Shown here: positions 57,948 through 64,000 of the stretch, one piece after another
How positions within the stretch are numbered: position 1 is the stretch's first letter
Layout: the number at the start of each line of letters is the position of its first letter
NCBI GenBank assembly: GCA_036435485.1
Contig: CM071594.1
Coordinates: 98,731,001-98,795,000, forward strand
Source: Saposhnikovia divaricata
Taxonomy: Eukaryota; Streptophyta; Magnoliopsida; Apiales; Apiaceae
DNA length: 64,000 bases
Direction of reading: 5' to 3'
Translations under genes and position numbers: made by a program
Notes under the pieces: model-generated
What the model was told of the DNA's origin: nothing
Databases searched by the model: none
The model's input: only the letters and a program-made list of their open reading frames with translations

Positions 57948-58627
57948 AAACAGTATATACAACCAAATAGCAAAATGTTGAAATGTTAGTGAAACGCATT
58001 CGCTGAAAATAAGCAAAAATGGACTTGTTGACCATGTCATTAGGCTTTTTTAGTTGAGTAATCTGTTTCTTCATTCACTGATTTGTTAGCTGCTATTTCT
58101 TAGACCAACTCCAAGGAGTCAGCTGTTAGGTATATTATCTACGTAGCCATGTATATAGCTATCCTCTAAAAAAAAAAGCCCACTTTAACATTAGACTCTC
58201 ATTAATTAAAATTATACCTATCTTCTTCTAATCTTCCAAATCTAGCAATCTCCAACCCATCCTCTAAATCCCATCCAACTCATCTCCTGCTAAAAGTTTA
58301 TTTCTCCCTCCCGCTTACTTCTCTCCAATTTACTTTTCCCGCTTATTTCTCTCCCATTTACTTTCCAGCTCCCTCTCCCACTGTTGCATCCTACAAAGGT
58401 ATGATTTCATCTCTTTTATTTTCATAAATTTTATAAATTAGGGTGATGATTTGTTTCTATTCAATCTGATTTCAGCTCTTAAATTAGGGTTTTGGTTTAC
58501 AGATTTAGGAATTTTCCAAAATTTTCTCATTTTTGATATCTTGTTTTTGTAGAAAATGGAAGGCTCCTTTGTATCTTTGCTCATTGAAGGCTCATTTTCA
58601 AAATTTTAAGATATGATTTTTACTTAA

Positions 58628-59008
58628 CCAGCTCCTCAACCAGTCCCGCAATCCGAACGCCAAAAAGAGGCTTCGAAACAGAAAAAAGGTAAAAGATCAA
58701 AGAACTTCTTAATTGAGGAAGATATGTTGCTTATTTCCGGTTGGTTGAATGTGAGTATGGACCCGGTGCAAGGTAGCAATCAGACATATGCGTGTTATTG
58801 GGATAGGATTTGGAATTATTTTGAGGAAAATAAAGCAGGGCTTGCAATTGAACGAACCCCTAATTCGTTGTGTAATCGATGGTGCACAATCAACGAAAAA
58901 GTATCAAAATTTGTTGGATTCTACAACAAAATTTGCGGAAGAAATCAAAGTGGAATAAGCGAGCAAGATAAGGTATTGGATATTTGTTTTAATTTGTGTT
59001 TAGCCTGA
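58628..59008 (+). pseudogene. PIF/Harbinger ORF1 remnant, unit 2
   Basis: Copy of 50106-50486 with the same stop. Confidence 0.75.
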
Positions 59009-59636
59009 TTCTTTTAGTTGATGCTCGTAGTGGTAATTATAGTGCATATGTGATCTATTTGTTTAGCTTAGCTGAGCTTCTGTTGACATATTTGGACTGT
59101 TTATCTCCGAATTGTCTTATTAATCTAGTTTAGCTGGTCTTATAGTTACTTGTGCCTGCGTTGCTTAGCAAATGATCGATTACAAGTCAAGTACATAAAT
59201 GTAAGGACACAATGATCAGATTGTTGTAACTTAAAATCTTTCATGTGCTGAACGCCCAGAACTTGCTATATTACAGATATACAGATCTCTATTATGATAA
59301 TGTCTGTAGGAAGAGGAACATTTGCATCCCATGAATCGATAAAAAATACCATGATTTTATTGTGATTTTTACGGTGCCCTGATACCTTATTCTCAATTTG
59401 AATTTGGTAGAAATAAAATTATCCAACTTTTTTAATTTGTGAAGAACAAGACCAACTAACATAAACATAACTCATTTTGGAAAATGTATTGATTTCTAAT
59501 CTCTGTGATCTTATGATGGTAAAGAAAATCCCTGCAAGTTAGTCAAGGAGGTATGCGCTTGTCATGGCTGAACATTTTTAATGTTTTAACATTACCTATA
59601 GTTAATTAATTATTTTTTGTTTCACTTTTGGGTTAG

Positions 59637-59834
59637 GGAGCAGCAGTTGCATATGTAGCGGATCTGCTGAAAGTCCCTGCAATATTTATGAAAGCTGTCA
59701 CTGACATAGTAGATGGCGACAGACCAACTTCTGAAGAATACTTGGAAAATTTGTCTGCAGTGACTGCTGCTCTTGGTCAAGCAGTTTCCCATGTTATTTA
59801 TTACCTTGATGGAAAGTGCGTCTCGGAATTATAA
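59637..59834 (+). pseudogene. Orphan MTN last exon, unit 3
   Basis: Identical to 51115-51312; again without upstream exons. Confidence 0.92.
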
Positions 59835-60118
59835 TCATTTATTCCAACTGATCTCCGTTTGCTCCGGTCAGAGCTGAGCAACTTCTGCAACCAATTTACT
59901 CTGCATCCATAGTCTGATACAGATTATTTACTTGTAAACCAATTATTAGAGTATTAATGTTCGAGCAAGATAAGCTTGAAATCCTTGTAATCAGAAATTC
60001 TGTGAAAGATAAACTAAAAAGTTAATAAGTTCCATGCTTACTATTTTGCACGCAAAAAAGTACCAGTTAGGCGGTTACACTATCTTTTAAAGCAAACTCG
60101 AAAAGTTGTCCCGAAGTA

Positions 60119-61004
60119 ATAGCAGGAAAGTTGCTGAATACAGAACCAATGCAAAAATTGAAGACGATGGACCCTGGCAAGGCTACTATTTTAGCTCTTG
60201 GCCAACTTGTCATGCAAGTGTTTCTTGTTGATGGATACCTCAGAAACACCAACTGTGATTATCCAGTACTCTGAGCAACAAGCAGGAGTGTACTAAACTC
60301 GGTAACAAGCAGGAGTGTACTAAACTCGGTAACAAGTCCTCGTTCCTTTTTAGAAGTTTAGAGCATCGAACATATTAACTGTGTATTTTACAATCTGGCT
60401 AAAATGTAAACTATTTACAAAAGTACAGCCATAAAGACAAGATAGGGCCCTGTTCATTGTGTTTCTACCATAACCCAATGTTAAGATATAGGCAGCAAGA
60501 CAGTCACTTAAAAAGCATAAGCTTCCTCCTCTCAAAAAAAAAAAAAGCATAAGCTTCCCAAGATTGATTCAAGGAATGAAAGTTGGCAACCACTGGTAAT
60601 AGACATTACCCTCTTGGTTTATGTTTACTCATGTGAAGCTTGGCTGCCTGGGGGCAACGTTTACTTAGCAAAAAGGTTCAGGCTTGAGCCAGAGACTAAC
60701 AGAGTTATGCTTTATTTTGCAGGATGCTTGGGAGGCGTGGTTGGTCTACGGGTGGCCAAGGACATTGCGGAGAGGAATGAAAGGAGCAAACTGCTATCTA
60801 ATACTGAGAACAACAATTATCGTTTTAAACAATGTGTCAATCAACCTTCCGATCTTGTTGGAGGTACAATATTTACTATTTAGAAATAGAGCTGGAGCCA
60901 TGGTAACAGACTATAACAATATGCTTTGGGCGGTCCTTCCTGGGTTACCTGCCATATTTTTAGACGGTTGGAGGAGAAGCTCGGCTCGTTACCAGGTAAA
61001 CTGA
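60119..61004 (+). pseudogene. Type III polyketide synthase pseudogene, unit 3
   Basis: Same sequence and lesions as in units 1 and 2. Confidence 0.85.
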
Positions 61005-61446
61005 ATATCATTTTAAGCTTGGGGCCTAAAAGAGAGTTAGAGTCCGCACTAAGCACAGGATATATTTGCATTTTCAGATACAGGTAAGGTATATCTTTTG
61101 GTATACATATTAAAAGTGTGCATCTACTCTGTGCATCCCATTATAGAACTAAAACAGAATGTTTATACTGGTAAAAGCTTAACAATTGTAAACAGAAGGA
61201 GAGGGAGACCATATTCACATCATGTAGACTTTAAAAGCTGTTTAGGGAACTTGTTGACGAGATAAATGTTTTTTTCCTCCAAGAAATGTGGCTTTTTAAA
61301 GATATACAAGTTCTTGATGTAATCAATTGTTGTACTAATCGGCAACATACATAAATAATTAGTTAATACATTTATTGACATAATCGAGTCCTTAATTCGT
61401 AGGTAGCTTCAATTTCAAACTACTGCTGGTTAGTAGTGTAGGCAGG

Positions 61447-64000
61447 CTAAGGAGGAGCTGAAGCAGCCACCACCATAGGACTCCTCACATAGTGTTTGCC
61501 GTCGGACCATATCAACACTCCAAAAGTGTAGACCCCTTCCCTCTCGAATATGCTGTTCAAGTTGCATGATTTTGCATTAAAAGTCAACTTGAAACGCTTC
61601 TCCTCGCCCATATATTGAAAAGTTAAAACACTGGGCTTGACAGCCACAGAATATCCTGATGGTTGGCGAACACGAGCTGCGTATGTTCCTGGCTTACCAA
61701 CATTCTTCAGTGTTCTGGTAACCGTAACCTTGCAACGATTATTGACAAGGTACTTACCAGGAATACTTATGGAAGGATAATTGAAATTGAGGAGATTAAA
61801 GCCACCTTTAGGACATTCATAATCTTTGTGCTCTGAGAATTTTTTCATCATTGTGCTGTTATAGCCACTGCCACAGAGGAAGTCTAGATAGTCATTGACA
61901 GATAAGTCATAGACCAAGCCAGGATCGATTGCACGATTTGGCCGTATTTCTCCAGCCCCATAACTAAAAGGAGATGCTTCAGTGTTGACGTCACCACGTA
62001 CGGGATGACCTGTGTTATCTCTTGTCCTGGCTGTATGAATGGAGAAAAGGCACAGATGTAACAAGTATAATGTGATAAAAAGAACAGAATAAAGTATGTG
62101 TGTATATCAAAATTTAGTATTTATAACAAGTGCAGTGCTTATATACCAGTAGTCATGATTGCAGATCTGACTGCAGCTGCACTCCAGTGAGGGTGGACTG
62201 TCTTGAGGAGTCCTACAATCCCAGCAACATGAGGACAAGACATGGAGGTCCCTGATTCTGAATTAAAGGGAGTCCTCCGGATATCTACTCCTAGACCTGT
62301 GGGGCTTGTTGCTTCAGAGTATGCAGCTATTATACTAACTCCTGGTGCGCATATATCTGGCTGAAACCATGAAATGTTAATTGTTATGTGGTTGCGATGT
62401 GGATTGCAAACATAAAGTTAAAGTAATGACCACACACAACAATTTATGGATATATAATTTTTTTAGTGTGTAAATGAAAACCTTGATGATTTCAGGTGTA
62501 ACAATGTTTGGACCCCTGGAAGAGAAAGAAGCAACGAATGGAGCAGGTTTCGTGTTGAATTGTGTGTAAGAAGGAACAAGATATCCCTTGGGGTCTCTGT
62601 CACAAGAACAAAATAGTTAGTTATATTGCATACTAAATCTTTATGAACAAATTCTGGACTGAAGTAATTCAACAAAGCGTACTTGGTAGAGTTGAGGTAG
62701 GAATAGACAGCAAGACCATTAGTGAAATTGATGTTGGATGCTGGCAAGACGTGAGGATCAGCAATAATAACATTACCACTGGCAGCGTCATTACAGAGAA
62801 TCATTCCAACGGCGCCAGCATTAAGAGCTTCTTCACCCTTGGCCACTCTTGCTGTCTGCCCCCTCAGGCACACCACTATCTTGCCCTTCACCTTTTTAGG
62901 ATCTAATGTTCCGTGCTTACAGAGCCTCCTGCATTCATGTACGACGCATTACTTCCTTTCCAATTTCAAGGGGTACGCAGTAATAAATCTCTAAGTAGTA
63001 ATAAATCTCTAAGTACGCACCCTCCTCATTTTTTGCAATAAAACCTATTGGTTCGCCACAATTAAGTTGCAGAAATCTGTTCACTTCAGGAGAGAAGTAA
63101 TTTAACATTATTAAACTTGAGGAGCAACTTCCCAAGACAATATCAAGTTAAAATGTGTAATAAAGTTGCTTTTGGTTCAAATAACTTGCAGAAATCTGTT
63201 CACTTCAATTTAGTTTTGCAGAAAACTAAATTGTATAGCCTATTAAGCTTATTTGAATCGAGGAGCAAAGTTTATGGCTGCAAGTGTCAAGTTGAAAGGT
63301 AAGAAAGTCACTTACGATCTACCTTGAAAAACATAAATAACTTAAAAGTCTATTTGTAATAAAATGACTATTATTCTAAAAAATATGCAGCATGCACTGT
63401 CATGATGTATATTACCCTTCATTGACGGTTGTGTTGGCAAATATAGCATCTACAGCATCTATAAGCGGATAAAACTTGTCTTCGGGCATGGGTTTACTAA
63501 GACTTGTTCCCTGTTAACAAGGGTGCGAAGTGATTAATCTGGTAAGGCTACTCATCTGTTACCATAAAATTAATAGAAATTAGATATTAATCGATGTTCA
63601 ACCTTGAGGCGCTGACCATTGCTTAGCTGAACATAAGCTTCGAAAACACGATCAGTGGTGCTTGCTCCAACAGTTATCATCCAAGGTGCAACATTTGATA
63701 CAGTTTCATAAGATGGTCCATCATTCCCAGCTGAACATACCACCACCATACCTTTTTTAACAGCATGGAAGGCCCCAATAGCAATTCCATCCTTAAAGTA
63801 GTCGGAAGGTTTGCCACCTAGGGATACAGAAAGAATATCAACTCCATCGTTTATGGCTGTATCAAATCCTTTCATGATGTCAGAATCAAAACATTCACTT
63901 CCGTTCATTGGAGGCCAGCACACCTTGTATGCTGCAACTCGAGCCCTTGGCGAACCCCCTTTTGCAGTTCCATTTCCGTGACCCAATACATTTGCGTTAG
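61447..64000 (-). CDS. Subtilisin-like serine protease, unit 3, partial (5' exons beyond the window)
   Basis: Exons visible: 61447-62030, 62147-62360, 62482-62596, 62683-62928, 63416-63510 and 63603 to the window end. They cover the C-terminal part from within the catalytic domain, including the active-site Ser and the oxyanion Asn, and are identical to the other copies. The signal peptide, prodomain and the Asp and His of the triad lie to the right of the window. Confidence 0.93.

Larger units (their letters stand above)
50835..59356 (+). repeat. Tandem unit 2 (8,522 bp)
   Basis: Second copy. I found no difference from unit 3 over the shared length; it differs from unit 1 at the two positions given for unit 1. 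Confidence 0.97.
59357..64000 (+). repeat. Tandem unit 3, partial (4,644 bp to the window end)
   Basis: Third copy, cut by the window edge in subtilase exon 6. The number of further units is unknown. Confidence 0.96.

Noticed and set aside
42313..64000. Tandem units as LTRs or ends of one giant element
   Set aside because: The 8.5-kb units contain ordinary gene pieces and no terminal motifs or target duplications at the junctions; segmental tandem duplication fits better.

Overview
This is nuclear DNA of a flowering plant, very probably a eudicot. Host genes are split by GT-AG introns, the intergenic DNA is AT-rich, and more than half of the window is transposable elements. A (dead) X-intrinsic-protein aquaporin argues against Brassicaceae and monocots, because that subfamily is not known from either; the species cannot be fixed further from the sequence. 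There is nothing prokaryotic here: no operons, CRISPR arrays, rRNA or convincing tRNA genes.

Layout, left to right. (1) 805-2598: the 3' part of an EF-hand calcium-binding protein gene. (2) 2868-4210: a fold-back Mutator-like element (MULE) with two 477-bp arms. (3) 4709-10581: a minus-strand XIP aquaporin pseudogene, split in its third codon by a Ty1/copia retrotransposon (5801-10570). (4) 11026 to about 11950: an LTR-like stretch directly upstream of an intact COBRA-like gene (11959-15995, 450 aa). (5) 16276-26600: a nest of Helitrons (16276-17480, 17481-19754, 19755-26600), the last split by an L1-type LINE (20476-25962). (6) 27126-42790: a complete methylthioadenosine nucleosidase gene (257 aa). 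Its last intron is 12.9 kb and holds Helitrons, a hAT-like element, an Emigrant/pogo MITE, a Stowaway MITE and a 9,076-bp MULE (32381-41456). (7) 42313-64000: a head-to-tail array of an 8,522-bp unit, two full copies and a partial third cut by the window end.

The 9.1-kb MULE is the most striking element. It has a perfect 9-bp target duplication and two intact convergent multi-exon genes: a plant-mobile-domain protein (641 aa) and a MURA-type transposase with a SWIM zinc finger (807 aa). A spaced dyad, ACGGA-N9-TCCGT, occurs 18 times (some copies imperfect) in four clusters at a 30-32 bp pitch: both ends of the element, between the two genes, and upstream of the transposase. This looks like a distributed binding-site system for an element-encoded protein.

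Each 8,522-bp unit carries the last exon of the nucleosidase gene, a dead LAP5/PKSB-like type III polyketide synthase fragment, a complete 785-aa subtilisin-like protease gene (minus strand, SBT5/AIR3 type) with a small hAT-like MITE in its first intron, a Helitron-like repeat and a PIF/Harbinger ORF1 (Myb/SANT-like) remnant. The units are almost identical: the only differences I found are two substitutions near the left edge of unit 1. The array is therefore either very young, recently homogenised, or an assembly artefact.

Exon coordinates were worked out by hand from GT-AG sites and reading phase. For the nucleosidase, COBRA-like, subtilase, plant-mobile-domain and transposase genes the phases add up exactly to full-length open frames.
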